Assembly (NCBI GenBank): GCA_023078685.1
Contig: JALGAS010000003.1
Location: forward strand, 3,968,001-4,032,000
From: Neopestalotiopsis rosae
Taxonomy: Eukaryota > Ascomycota > Sordariomycetes > Amphisphaeriales > Sporocadaceae
Direction of reading: 5' to 3'
Length of the DNA: 64,000 nucleotides
Below, in pieces: positions 1-10,832 of this stretch. A program made the translations under genes and the position numbers. Below the pieces are notes generated by a model. That model was not told the DNA's origin. It saw nothing but the letters and a program-made list of their open reading frames with translations, and searched no databases. Numbering within the stretch: the first letter of the stretch is position 1; every line of letters starts with the position of its first letter.

Positions 1-545
1 ACTACAAGCAAGAAAAGGGCCACAACTACTCGGTTCGACGGACTGGTATCGCTAATGGCAGTGAAGTGCAAGCGGGTCAGGGTCTCCCCCCTCTCCAATA
101 TGGCACCATCAAAGATAAGGTGCCCGAGGACTGGGAAACGACCACATATGACAAACTTGGCAACTTTTACTGCGGCAACATGGGCTACATGGCTCCGAAC
201 GTCAATTTCTTCCCAGCAGCTCTGCCCAACGACGGGCACATGGACCTCATTATCAGCAATGGAGATATTTCCGTCATGAAATATGTTGAGCTCATGACGG
301 CCATTGAGAGTGGTAAACATTACGACAATCCCTTGTTGTCGTACCGCAAGGTTTTGGCCTACCGTCTCACACCCAAGAAGAGCGAGGGCTATATTAGTAT
401 CGATGGCGAGCGCATCCCGTTCGAGCCTTTCCAGGTTGAGATACATCCTGGACTGGCCACCGTCTTGTCAAGGAACGGCCAATTCGAGGCCCCAGGCCCG
501 CTCGGTTGGGAAAGGGCTGAACCAAGCACCGGAATCCCGGCGTAG
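1..545 (+). CDS. LCB4: Sphingoid long-chain-base kinase, C-terminal part (5' truncated by window edge)
   Basis: Open in the frame starting at base 3 and running to the TAG at 543-545, giving the last 180 residues of a larger protein. The end resembles the C-terminal lobe of fungal diacylglycerol/sphingosine kinases: a DLIISNGD stretch, then a short strand with DGERIPFEPFQ and EIHPGLATVL, which in LCB4/LCB5 proteins closes the lipid-binding lobe. Members phosphorylate sphingoid bases such as phytosphingosine, which controls ceramide flux. The catalytic N-terminal half lies outside the window. No intron is needed in the visible part. The assignment to LCB kinase rather than another DAGK-family lipid kinase rests on the C-terminal motif, so it is good but not certain. 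Confidence 0.8.
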   Translation, partial: YKQEKGHNYSVRRTGIANGSEVQAGQGLPPLQYGTIKDKVPEDWETTTYDKLGNFYCGNMGYMAPNVNFFPAALPNDGHMDLIISNGDISVMKYVELMTAIESGKHYDNPLLSYRKVLAYRLTPKKSEGYISIDGERIPFEPFQVEIHPGLATVLSRNGQFEAPGPLGWERAEPSTGIPA

Positions 546-862
546 TATTTGCATGAGATCTTGATTGACCGGAAACAAAACGTTGAATTTTGACAGGATG
601 AACATACAAAGCAAAAATGTAGGATAAGCTCGAAACTCTGAAGCAGTTGCAAGATACCCCCAGATAGAGTACTGAGACCGCAGATGGCCAGCGACGAATT
701 GGCTACTGCAATGGACATAATAAATTTTTTAGCGAGACAATTGCCTTGGGTATTGAGCCATGCCGTAGTAAATATCTAGAACTGTGATCTGACAACAAAA
801 CGCCGAAACTCCGCCAATGATAAGAGGACCGCGCTCCCAAACTTTTCCTGATGGGAGACAGC
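546..862. other. Convergent intergenic spacer
   Basis: This 317-bp stretch lies between the stop codons of two convergent genes (LCB kinase and Rrp1-like). It should hold both 3' UTRs. I see no gene or repeat in it. Confidence 0.7.
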
Positions 863-1732
863 TCAATCCCTGAAGCCACCCCAACCATCCTCTTCTTGAT
901 CGCTGTCGCTGTCGTCCTCCATTTCTTCGTCCTCGTCGTCCACCTTTGCATTCCAAGGTAATCTTTCGTCCTTTCGGCTCTCTTTTGCCTTGGACTTAAC
1001 CGGGGTCACGGTGTTCTTGATCATCTCGTCGAGTATAGCCTTGAAGTCTACAAGGAATTCGGCATCCTTTTCCGTAGCATCCTCGCCCAGGAAGCCAGCC
1101 TTTTCCACCTCGTCGACCCAGATATCGATAACGTGCAGGCGCAGGCCGACGGGGACCCTCTTGAGATCGCCCGAGGTCTCGAGCGGCCACTCGAGGAACA
1201 GGCCCAGCATGTCGGCCTTGCGCTTGGCGCCCGCCTTGCCTTTACCCTCGCGCACCCAGGTCACGCTCTTGGCAAAGACCCTCCTGACCAACAACAGAAA
1301 CTTTTCGAGGCGCAGGACGTCGATGCCCGTCCACTCGCGGCTCATGACGTCCCAGAAGCCGGTGAACCAGGGGACCACGGCGTCGTCGGGCAGCACGTCG
1401 GCGAGGGCGGCCAGCTCGGCGCACAGGTTCTGCTGCGGGATGGGGCGGTCGCACATGTACAGCGAGTAGAAGAGGCCCTTCCAGAGCTTGAGGTTGTCCA
1501 TCTTGGAGAGCGAGCGCGAGGTGGTGCTCGCCGTTAGAAAGGTGCGCAGCGTTTCGATTGACTTTTCTCGGGCTTTACGGTCTGGACAGCGAGGGACCAG
1601 TCAGCTTTTGGACGGAACCATGATTTATGAACATAGGGAATGCAGCCAAGACATCTGTTGCAAAGGCTACGGATACATACCGCTTGATGCCAGGTTCTTA
1701 ATGAACGGCATGTTCCTCTCGTCGGCTGCCAT
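863..1732 (-). CDS. RRP1: Rrp1/Nop52-type ribosomal RNA processing protein
   Basis: Two exons on the minus strand, 1732-1681 and 1581-863, give 256 residues. The first exon encodes a start reading MAADERNMPFIKNLASS and ends in phase 1 at a GTATGT donor. The second begins after CCAG and restores the aspartate at the junction. The body carries the Nop52 signatures LKLWKGLFYSLYMCDRP and QQNLCAELA, then an acidic tail (DEDEEMEDDSDSDQEED). Rrp1 family proteins act in the nucleolus in 27S pre-rRNA processing and 60S assembly. At 256 residues it is close to the yeast protein and far shorter than animal Nop52. It is divergent from the RTA1-like gene and convergent with the LCB kinase gene. Confidence 0.88.
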
Positions 1733-3846
1733 GGTGGGCGATGGTGAATTTGTTGTCTGGCACACCGCAATCAAAGGCAGGAAACGATGGTATCGGTGGT
1801 CGCAAGACTGAAAATATTACTCGGAAAGGCCGATTGGTATTGTATAACAACGTCTTCTTGGGTCAAGATCGTCGTGGTTGTCTTTGTCGCTGTCGCCGCA
1901 AAAGGTTGTATGTCTGCTCTGTAATAGTAAATGGTCGCTACTAATTATTTTTCCCAAGCGCTGTTGCTCCCCCAGACACAAAAATTTTGGCCCCGCGATC
2001 TGGTAGCGCGGAAGAGGTTCCGCTCCCCGCGCTGCTAACATCAGTATCCAATCGGCGTTCTACCACCTACCTATGCGCCAAAGCTACATACGATGTTGTT
2101 CAATGATAAGTGCCATGGTCAGTTCTGATCATATTCAATACTCTGATCGATTACATGGTGCACTCTAGACGATCCTGATAGAATTGATGCACATGTACCA
2201 GCACCAACCCGCTGAGCTCCAGCAAAAATGAATCTTCTATTAGTCAAGTATTCTAGTCCTGATTCGAGTCGAGCATTTATCAGCGAGCCACGTCAGAAAG
2301 ACAGCAGATTCGTGTTTTTCACTGCGCCGCAAATCGTGTCCTCGTCCCGATGCATCTTTCGGATTATTGGCGGATAAGGAAGAGTCCTATATTTGAGTCA
2401 TTCATGCCTTGATAATCAATCTGCCTAAGCGGCTGCTGGGGCCCAGGACTCTTACAACAGACAGAGCGTAAATTGCCAGATCGACAACCTGATCTTCGAC
2501 AACCAGAATAGAAACATATGATCAGCCATGTAAACGTGTTGCGCCTTGGCACTTGGATGATAAAAAGGCATCGCCACGATCCTTATCAAGCCTGGCCAGA
2601 GAACACTTCGTACACTATGCCTAAGTCATCCTGTTTCAGTTCACCTCGCATTGGACCCATAATATGATCAGAGCTACCAAGCAAGGGTTTAATGTGATCC
2701 CGACGGACTGGGACCGTAGATCAGGAGCAGGAGCAGTGACACTTTGGGTTGCCGGTTTCCTGTCCTGGACTGTGAATGATGACTACCAAGTCTAGTGTAA
2801 GCCAGGATGCGTATGCATAAATTCGTTACCATTATTGCTGCTCGGACTCGCATCTAAGCCCAGGCAGCCGAATTCCTCCCAAAAAAGGATCCAAATGCCT
2901 GCTGGGAGCGTACGAACAGACCAATCAGAAATAGGCTTGAGACGTAAGCGGATCGCACTAGGCTGTACTAAGTTCTTCGGTCTTCGGTTCTCACGTTTTC
3001 GGTCTTCGTGACCTTCATGTCCACACTTCCAACCTACGGGCGCCAAGTGTCTCGAACAGGTGAGATTCTTCAATTGGATTCGCAGCCTCGTTTAGTGGCA
3101 TCCGCAATCTTCGTACTATAAGCCATGACGGGGATAAGGGACACGCGTAATCTCTGTGGAAGCGGGAGAGAAAAGCCCCGAATCCCATCAGACGTCAGCA
3201 CTCTTCTTCCCTCCGGTCTTCTCTTCTGTAAGGCTGGTGGGTACCTGAACCGCGACGGATTCCGGCAGCAAGAACCAACACGTTTTGACATATTTAAGCC
3301 TCTTTGAGATAGATTATCACTAGTGTTACAGAGTACGAGAGTCGCTCATTGGCCGGTTCGTAAGGATACTGGGGATGTTGCTTAAAAAGTAGAGCCCGTA
3401 GATTCGTAAAAATTTCAGTCACGCCCGGCCGCATGCATGCCAATGGTAATCTCAGCCCATGATGACAGATGGGATGGCGGTGCAGCAGTCTAAGAATCCC
3501 ATTGCTGCTGCAAGGGCCCAAAGGAGGCGGAGTTAGGAGACGACGTGTATCAAATTGACCCGATTTAACTTGTTGTTGTCGTCTATGATTTTCTATAATA
3601 GCTTTGCTCTCGGCCTTTACGGGAACCCGACTAGACACAAATACATCATCTTATATCTCCTTACAATCTTTAGACTATAGATTGGTTTCTTCATCATCGA
3701 CAAGACTTTGTGCGCACCCAGTCTGAGTAATCGACGAGCTCAACGTCTGACAAGCTTTGCCCTTTGGTCACTAATTCGAGCCTTCGATACCGCAATCAAC
3801 CCGCCAAACACGAATATAGTTTATTCTGTCGGACATAACTATAGCA
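1733..3846. other. Divergent intergenic region
   Basis: About 2.1 kb separates the start codons of the Rrp1-like and RTA1-like genes. Open frames here are short and lack family resemblance or plausible splice structure. A stretch near 2851-2874 is nearly identical to one at 26194-26217 (see findings). A TCGGTCTTCG motif occurs twice near 2978-3008. Nothing else can be supported. Confidence 0.6.
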
Positions 3847-4886
3847 ATGTCGGGCACAAACGAAACACTGCGGCAACAAATCTTTGAAAATTGCAAAGAC
3901 TATATCGATATTTACCCAGAAATTTGCAATTACGACGATTCATTCTACGGATACAGGCTTTGGATTGTTCCCAATGCACTCTTTCTGGGCCTCTTTTCGC
4001 TTTCCTTTCTCGGGTTTGCCGGCGTCTTTATCCTCACCCGCTTCCGCAATGTAGGCTTCTCCGTCGCCATGTTGCTTGGCGTATTGGGCGAGATTCTCGG
4101 CTACGTAGGGCGTGTCCTGAGCTGGGAAGATCAATGGAGTCAAAATGGCTTCCTGATCCAGATTTGCTGTTTGACCATTGCTCCCGCTTTCCTCGCCGCT
4201 GGCATCTACTTTTGCCTGAGAAACATTGTCGTGGCTTTTGGAGCGCAAAACTCGAGGATCAAGCCCACATGGTATCCCCGAATTGTGAGTATCATTATGT
4301 TTCTAGTTTTATCCAACCGAAGGGTTCCGTATACTCATTACGTCTTTCACAGTTCATTCCCTGCGATGTCATTTCCATTGTTCTGCAAGCCATCGGTGGC
4401 GGCATGGCATCCGTGGCCAGCCAAAACAACGAAGATGTGACGCCGGGCAATAACATTATGATTGCCGGTCTCGCCTTCCAGGTTATCACGCTGTTTGTCT
4501 TCATCGTGCTAGCGACCGACTTTGCCATCCGCACCTGGCGCCACCCCCGCAACCTCAACCACGACCCGGTCCTGGTGTCGCTGCGTAGCTCCCTGCGCTT
4601 CCGCCTGTTCCTTGGCGCGCTCACTCTGAGCACCATTTGCATCTTCTGGCGGTGCTGCTTCCGCGTCGCCGAGCTGAGCGACGGGTGGACGGGTCCCGTG
4701 ATGAAGGCGCAGAACCTGTTTGTGGGCTTTGAGGGCGTCATGGTCATTGTGGCCGTGCTGGTGCTCAATGTGTGGCACCCCAACATTTGCTTCAGGGGTA
4801 TGGAGAACTACCTCCCCCAAAAGAAGAGGTCCAAGACCGAGCTCAAGCAATTCTCGACCTCGCCCAGCGAAGACGAGCGAAGATGA
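3847..4886 (+). CDS. RTA1-like 7-transmembrane protein (lipid-translocating exporter family)
   Basis: Exons 3847-4284 and 4353-4886 flank a 68-nt intron (GTGAGT donor, TTTCACAG acceptor) and give 323 residues. Six to seven hydrophobic segments are visible. The family core includes a polar N-terminus with Asn/Cys, the stretch LLGVLGEILGYVGR, then IAPAFLAAGIYFCL and later FIPCDVISIVLQAIGGG. These are hallmarks of the fungal RTA1 family, whose members are linked to resistance to toxic lipids or drugs (Rta1, Rsb1) in the plasma membrane. The transported substrate of this member cannot be told from sequence. The C-terminal tail is cytosolic-looking and basic, then Ser-rich. The ATG at 3847 is the first in frame and sits just before a GTCGGGC context. 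Confidence 0.9.
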
Positions 4887-5443
4887 AATATGCCTCAAGG
4901 GTAATAGCGAGGTGAGGTGGGACAACCTATAGAAAGATGAACTAAGTGGAGGGCTAGGATTACTGGTCAAATTAAGGAGTATAATGAAGGAGCTACAGAG
5001 TACATTGTATTAGTTTCGACCCAGGGCTAGAATTATCTTCTTCATCTATTTCAAAATTTCACTATAGTTTCTGCAATGCCTTCAGTCAAGAGATGATGAT
5101 TCTTGTTTTTGACTTAGCGACTGGGGATGCACCGACGGGATCTCTATTTCATTGGTCCGTTCTCTAATTAATGACATATTAGCACCATGAGATCTTTGAC
5201 GTGCCTGTCCGTGTTTTTCATCCAATACCTGTGTTTTCTCATCAATGCAGTAGGTTATCAAATGTGTGAGGGAAAAAAAATTCATGCCCCGCTGCACCTA
5301 CAAAAGTGTCTGGTAGCAATCATCTGCCTGTTCACTCTAAGATTTTTCACAGTTAGAACCCCTTGGACATTCCGCCTATCCAGTGCGAGGTTGTAGCTTC
5401 TTCGTGAAAGTAGCGGGCAGTGAAATCAAAATGAATTAAGCAA

Positions 5444-5448
<5 letters not shown>

Positions 5449-5474
<26 letters not shown>
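5449..5474 (+). repeat. Homopolymer A run (26 A)
   Basis: Uninterrupted A tract seen directly, followed by GACAAAAAAG. Possibly a slipped homopolymer or the tail of an old retroposed sequence. No target-site duplication was recognised. Confidence 0.85.
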
Positions 5475-6373
5475 GACAAAAAAGAAGCAGACCACCTGGG
5501 ATTGCGAGGACTACCCGGAAAATTTGTTGCAGATTTTGTGCTTTTCCTGGCCAGTTTCCTGAACAGCAGATTTTACCACTGAGCCACATCACCAGATTCA
5601 TTTTCCGGGAGAGGCGACTTTCGTAGCTGGTTGATGAAAGGACCATTAAACACATCTATCTGTCTACTTTCTGCCTGGCCGCGAAAGAAGTGAAGTGGCA
5701 TTCCTAAATTTCTAAACGAATTTCTTCTGGAGGGCCAAACGTCATCGGATGCGCGCCAGATGGGGAGGCAGCACTTGTTTTAGAGACGAAATTCTTCTCG
5801 AGCAGCAAACGCAGTGGGCTGGAGGGGGAGGGGAATCACTGGCATACGTTCATAGGTCCGGGCGTGCAGAAGCTCTGTTGTAATTCGGCAGCCTTGACGC
5901 TATCACACCGAGTGTTATGACAGCCACTGGGCAGCTTGTTGGTGGCTCAGCGCATACTCAGCTTTCAACGGATACGTAACTTCAGCTTTGCATGAACAGA
6001 AGCCAGTGTGAATTTGCCAAAATCATATCCTTTCTCCGTTGCCCAGATTATCCCCACGCTTCCTAGCCGACTTGCACCGTTCCTATCGGGGCAGCCACAT
6101 TTTGACGCATACTCTTCTGAATTCTGCCTTTCTGCTCTCGCCACCACACGGAGACAGAATTGGTGACTTGGATAATAACTTACAGATCAGCACCGACATT
6201 AGCATTGTCCCTTCTCAGACGTTCTTTCTCCGACTCTACAGTTTGATACGAACAGCAAAGTCAACATGGACGCAGTCTCGATTCTAGGTACCTTGAGAAA
6301 GTACTACTAGTATATATATACGTGAATATGTCTCCCATCCTCAATGAAAAATCTGTTACTCTTCTTAAGATAC

Positions 6374-6473
6374 AGAACCAAGCACAATTGTCAACCACTG
6401 TTTCCGATATATATATCCAATTCACCCCAAGTCAATAAGTCGCTAGTCTTCTCATAGCCTAGAACCAAGCACA
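6374..6473 (+). promoter_or_regulatory. Putative core promoter: TATA tract with flanking direct repeat
   Basis: The motif AGAACCAAGCACA occurs twice, at 6374-6386 and 6461-6473, flanking an ATATATATAT tract at about 6407-6416 that lies about 70 bp before the ATG at 6484. Arrangement fits a TATA-type core promoter for the oxidoreductase gene. The repeat may be a regulatory site or a small duplication. This is inference only. Confidence 0.35.
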
Positions 6474-6483
6474 TTCTCTCACA

Positions 6484-7506
6484 ATGTCTCAAGCATCCCA
6501 CAACAAGAGGATGGCACATTCGTGGGCCTACCCCAAGCCGTGGTTTTCTGAGCCCTTAGAGATGGGTTATCTCCACGTCCCATGGACAGCCGAACCAGGC
6601 CATCTCTTGGTCGCCATCAAGGCAGTCGCTATCAACCCCATAGATGGCCAGCTCATTGACAAGGCCATGGATCTGTGTACGACGATCGGCCGCCCTTATG
6701 CCAAGATCGCGGGTCAGGCATTTTCTGGTGTTGTCCTTGATGCCGCGCCCGATTTGCCCTTCACGAGAAACGACGAAATCATGGGCGTCACCCACTCGAC
6801 GGGGACGCTCACCGAGCTCGCACATATCGACGTGAGCCGCAGCGCCATTGTCAAGAAGCCTGAGAGACTGACGTGGGAGAACGCCGCCAGCATACCTGTA
6901 GCATACCTGACAGCCTGCACCATCTTTGAACAGTGCTACCCGATACTTGAGAGAAACGGTCGTCACAAGGTCACCGTCTTGGGCGGTGAGTCTCCTATCG
7001 GACTCTATTTTCTACAGCAAGCCGCTCGCCAAGGCTGGCATATACAAAGCACTGGCTGTGGCAAGGCGGAAGTGGCCTTTATCATGAGCCACGGCGCACA
7101 TCGCGTCACTGACATGATGACATCCACTCCTCAAGTCCTCATCCGCGACATGTCGAAATTTCAGCCCAACGTGATTGTCGACTGCCTTTGCCAGGGACAT
7201 TGGTCTGGCATGGCAGAGACGGTTATCAGTGTAAAAGAAGACATCTGGAAAACCATTCAAAGAAATGGTCGTTTCTACGATGTGTCCTTACCCATCTACA
7301 ACATGAAGCTGAGTAGCGATTGGCTACAGAGAGGCAGCCTTTTGGGTCAAAATAGCATCTACGTGGTCTCTTTCTTCCCATTTGAGAGAGTCAAGGAAGC
7401 ATTTTCGAGGATGAATTCGAGTCAATGCCGGGGTAATGTGGTGATTCTTCTTGATCCTGACGGCGCAAGGTACCGGAGATTGTTTCATCGTCAGCTGTTC
7501 CATTAA
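6484..7506 (+). CDS. MDR-superfamily quinone oxidoreductase-like protein
   Basis: Single exon, 340 residues, ATG at 6484. It has the two-domain layout of medium-chain dehydrogenase/reductases. The N-terminal GroES-like fold includes HLLVAIKAVAINPIDGQL, then a G-rich turn (KIAGQAFSGVV). The C-terminal nucleotide-binding domain has VTVLGGESPIGLYFLQQAAR, near residues 162-181, as its Rossmann glycine motif. The structural- and catalytic-zinc cysteine clusters of alcohol dehydrogenases are absent, so it groups with zinc-free NADPH quinone reductases and trans-acting enoyl reductases. Substrate unknown. No secondary-metabolite synthase lies nearby, so there is no support for a biosynthetic-cluster role. 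It is the first of two MDR genes in the window (other at 27895-29079). Confidence 0.85.
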   Translation: MSQASHNKRMAHSWAYPKPWFSEPLEMGYLHVPWTAEPGHLLVAIKAVAINPIDGQLIDKAMDLCTTIGRPYAKIAGQAFSGVVLDAAPDLPFTRNDEIMGVTHSTGTLTELAHIDVSRSAIVKKPERLTWENAASIPVAYLTACTIFEQCYPILERNGRHKVTVLGGESPIGLYFLQQAARQGWHIQSTGCGKAEVAFIMSHGAHRVTDMMTSTPQVLIRDMSKFQPNVIVDCLCQGHWSGMAETVISVKEDIWKTIQRNGRFYDVSLPIYNMKLSSDWLQRGSLLGQNSIYVVSFFPFERVKEAFSRMNSSQCRGNVVILLDPDGARYRRLFHRQLFH

Positions 7507-8026
7507 TAGTTTGATGCCCACTGACGGTTCAATACCCATTAATAGTTCAATAAACCACCCGTACAAGGCATCCTTTTCGCGGCTACTGCAAAGTTTGACC
7601 TCTTTCCTCCTCCTTTAGAACTCGTTGTTTTCGCTGAAATGTTTTGTCTCTGTGACCGGAATGATTTTGAAGGAGGAATATGACCTGGGCAGTGCTAGCC
7701 AATGATGCTCACGACTTTGCGTGAAACAAACAAGGCCGCCAAACACAGCGAGCGCGGAGAAACATGACAATAAGGTTCAAGACACCTTGTAGGTCAATTT
7801 GAGAATAAAGTTTTGAAACCTATGGTGTAAAAGAAGATAAGCAGCAATAGGTGGAGGATTCCCAACTGCAGCAAGCTTGAAAGGACCGAATGCAGCAGCA
7901 AGTTTGAATACAAGTATAATCTGCGATGATAATATGGAGTTGCTTGAGCTGTGAGTTTGATAGTGAATATAATATATTCTAAACCCAACTTTGCCACAAC
8001 TGGCTTAGGTCAACAGTAACACCCAA

Positions 8027-8098
8027 GGCGGGGTGGCCTAATGGTAAGGCGCTACTTTCCGGTGGTAGAGATTCAGGGTTCGAGTCCCTGCCTCGTCG
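8027..8098 (+). tRNA. tRNA-Arg(CCG), intronless
   Basis: A complete cloverleaf folds by eye. The 7-bp acceptor stem is 8027-8033 with 8091-8097 (two G-U pairs), with discriminator G8098. The D arm is GCC/GGC around TAATGGTAA. The anticodon stem is CTACT/GGTAG with loop TTCCGGT, giving anticodon CCG. The variable loop has five bases and the T arm is CAGGG-TTCGAGT-CCCTG. The internal A box (TGGCCTAATGG) and B box (GGTTCGAGTCC) match the Pol III consensus, and a T run at 8100-8104 can terminate Pol III. There is no anticodon-loop intron, so this gene does not need the Trl1 ligase encoded later in the window. It decodes CGG. Confidence 0.95.
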
Positions 8099-8104
8099 AT
8101 TTTT
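8099..8104 (+). terminator. Pol III terminator of tRNA-Arg
   Basis: A short T tract (ATTTTTG) lies immediately after the discriminator base, as expected for RNA polymerase III termination. Confidence 0.75.
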
Positions 8105-8690
8105 GCCCCAGCAGCCTCTATGATCTTTGTTGGTCTTCCTTATGATGGAATTGCTCACTACTTTTGTCTCTCGTAATTGTAGCAATGCCGCTCTTGGGTA
8201 TGACCCCTCTGGAGTGAACTCCGCTATGGGCTCGACTTTTTGGCACGGATAGCCCCACATTTCTTCCGTGTGCACGATCCATCAATTTTCCAACCATAGA
8301 CTGTTATTAGACTCTACAGCTCAGCCAACTGTAGAGTATAGTATGTACAGAGTGCGTCGTCTGTGTTGGTGAAAACCTTACCCGAAGTGACATGTCCTCC
8401 TTCTGCACCTGTAATTAGGCTGAACAGTAGATCGTCGTTGTCTGCATTCGTGCCCAGGAGCGGGTCAAGCAAGCACAAGCATAGCTCTGTATACAGCCAT
8501 GCCATTCGTGCGAAATTTTGGCAGCGACACAGTAGATATGCACAAAGTCAAGTACCATGCTGAATTGTTAGCACTTGCGACAAGGACATGGATCATCTTA
8601 AGGTTTCAACTGCTATCTGCAATTTGATGCAACTCCGCACTGCATTCAAATAGGTCGGTAGGTATTTATAGCCTGTATACGTCACATTGT

Positions 8691-8735
8691 CTTGTATACT
8701 CGCTAGCCATCATTATACCATATCTAGTATACAAG
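8691..8735. promoter_or_regulatory. 10-bp perfect inverted repeat upstream of GH31
   Basis: CTTGTATACT at 8691-8700 and AGTATACAAG at 8726-8735 are exact reverse complements with a 25-bp spacer. They lie 36-80 bp before the ATG at 8771. Paired inverted half-sites like this can be bound by dimeric fungal regulators, but no known consensus is recognised. It could also fall in the 5' UTR. Confidence 0.4.
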
Positions 8736-8770
8736 CAGCTATTAGCAAAATTTGGTTCATTTCACTCCAA

Positions 8771-10832
8771 ATGTTTACAACTCCCGACAAGACCAGTCTG
8801 GTCTACACGTATGATTCAGAAATCCTCAGAATCGAAGCATGGGGCCCCAATGCATTACGCATTAGAGCCACTCACGAAGCTGCCCTACCTACCGAGGACT
8901 GGGCACTGACAGAGGCTTTGCCAGAACACGACAATGTATCTGTCCAAATCACGGACAACCAAGCCTCCATCAAGAATGGAAAGATTACTGCTACAGCATC
9001 CCAGTATGGTGTTTTGACCATAACAGATGACAGCGGCAAGGTCCTGCTGGAAGAGTACAGTCGCACAAGAATCAACCCGACAGACCCCAAAGCCAGCGCC
9101 CTCAACATAACCGCGCGCGAGTTCCAGCCGCGGCTGGGCTCGGACTCGTGGCACCTGCGGGCCCGTTTCGAGGCGACAGACCCGGACGAGCAGGTCTTTG
9201 GCATGGGCCAGTACCAGCAGCCGTGCCTGGACCTCAAGGGCGTGGACCTGGAGCTGGCGCAGCGCAACTCGCAGGCCTCGATCCCGTTTGCCGTCTCCTC
9301 GCGCGGCTACGGCTTCCTGTGGAACAACCCCGCCGTCGGCCGGGCCGTCTTTGGCAAGAATGTCACCACGTTTGAGGCGCTCTCGACGCGCGTGCTCGAC
9401 TACTGGGTCGTGGCTGGCGATACCCCCGCAGAGATCGTTCGAGCCTATGGTAAAGTGGTTGGAACTGTTCCCGAGATGCCGGAATATGGTTTGGGCTTCT
9501 GGCAATGCAAGTTGAGATACCAGACCCAGGAGGAGCTTCTCGCAGTGGCTCGGGAACACAAACGCCGAGGTCTGCCCATGGACGTGCTTGTCGTCGACTT
9601 TTTCCACTGGCCAAAGGAGGGAGAGTGGAAATTTGACCCTACGTTTTGGCCCGATCCCGGTATGTCTTTTGTCGATGATTGTCTTTGTATAGTTTGCTAA
9701 TGGTGCGTTTCCAGACTCTATGATCAAAGAACTCAAGTCCCTTGGAATCGAGCTCATGGTATCAGTATGGCCAACAGTCGACAGAAGGTCCGAGAACTAT
9801 GAAGAGATGCTGGCCAAGGGCTTGCTTGTTCGTCAGGACCGTGGCTATCGCATCTCCATGGACTTTGGCACAGGCAACTGCATTCATTTCGATCCTACGA
9901 ACCCAGCAGCCAGAAAATATGTATGGGACAAGGCCAAGGCCAACTACTACGACAAGGGCGTCCGGATATTTTGGCTCGACGAGGCCGAGCCCGAGTATAC
10001 GATCTATGATTTTGATATTTACAGATACCATGCCGGACCTAACCTGATGATTGGCAATTCTTATCCCATCCGGTATGCTCAGGGATTCTACGAAGGCATG
10101 AAGGAAGCCGGCCAAGACAAGATTCTCAATCTGGTTCGATGCGCCTGGGCCGGCAGCCAGAAATACGGAGCCCTGCTGTGGTCCGGCGACGTGGCCAGCT
10201 CATGGTCCAGTTTCCGCAGCCAGCTGGCCGCGGGCTTGAACGCGGGACTGGCTGGCATCTCGTGGTGGACCACAGACATTGGCGGCTTCCACGGTGGCGA
10301 CCCCAACGATCCCGCTTTCCGCGAGCTCCTCGTGCGCTGGTTCCAATGGGGCGCCTTTTGCCCCGTCTTCCGCCTCCATGGTGACCGAGAGCCCAAGCAG
10401 CCCGAACTCGGGAATTCTGGCGGCAGCTGGTGTCTTTCGGGTGCTCCCAACGAGGTATGGTCCTACGGCGAAGAGGTCTACGAGATATGCAAGACGTATC
10501 TGGCGCTACGTGAGAACCTTCGCGACTATGTTCGAGAAGTCATGCATGAGGCGCACGTTCATGGTGATCCCGTGATCCGTCCAGTATTCTACGACTTCCC
10601 GCACGACCCTCAGGCTTGGAAGAGCACTGAAGAGTACATGTTTGGCTCCAAGTATCTCGTCGCTCCCATTCTCAAGCCTGGGCAGCGACAGAGAGAGGTC
10701 AGATTCCCCAAAGGTGCAGACTGGAAAAGGCTTTCGAAGCAGGGACAAGCAGAAGGTGAAGTCCTGAAGGGTGGAAATGTGGTGACTGTAGACGCCCCGC
10801 TGGACTATATGCCAGTATTTGAGAGAGTTTGA
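8771..10832 (+). CDS. GH31 family glycosidase, alpha-xylosidase-like
   Basis: Exons 8771-9659 and 9715-10832 flank a 55-nt intron (GTATGT donor, GCTAAT branch site, TTCCAG acceptor). They give 668 residues. The ATG at 8771 is chosen because the frame upstream has no other ATG. The GH31 N-terminal beta-sandwich leads to the catalytic barrel. The nucleophile is the Asp in WLDEAEPEY (about residue 385) and the acid/base is the Asp in LLWSGDVASSW (about 455). ISWWTTDIGGFHGG follows, and the proximal beta domain ends the protein. The motif set is closest to YicI-type alpha-xylosidases, which release xylose from xyloglucan oligosaccharides or isoprimeverose; alpha-glucosidase activity is possible. 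There is no signal peptide, which suggests intracellular action. It lies in tandem with a GH78 gene. Confidence 0.9.

Larger units (their letters stand above)
4887..6483. other. Intergenic region with long poly(A) tract
   Basis: No gene is supported in this 1.6-kb stretch. It contains a 26-base A run (5449-5474), a weak tRNA-like A-box on the minus strand near 5585-5600, and a diverged direct repeat of about 27 bases around 5716 and 5788. AT-rich TATATATATA tracts at about 6310-6320 and 6407-6417 precede the next gene. Confidence 0.6.
7507..8770. other. Intergenic region holding a tRNA gene and the GH31 promoter
   Basis: Apart from the tRNA-Arg gene at 8027-8098, no coding sequence is supported. 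The right end contains three GTATAC sites and a 10-bp inverted repeat just before the GH31 start (annotated separately). Confidence 0.7.

Noticed and set aside
8687..8770. 28-codon extension of GH31 ahead of the ATG
   Set aside because: Begins with TTG and includes the promoter inverted repeat; not a plausible signal peptide start.
8885..9757. 290-codon minus-strand frame opposite GH31
   Set aside because: Crosses the GH31 exon-intron boundary and is antisense to conserved motifs.
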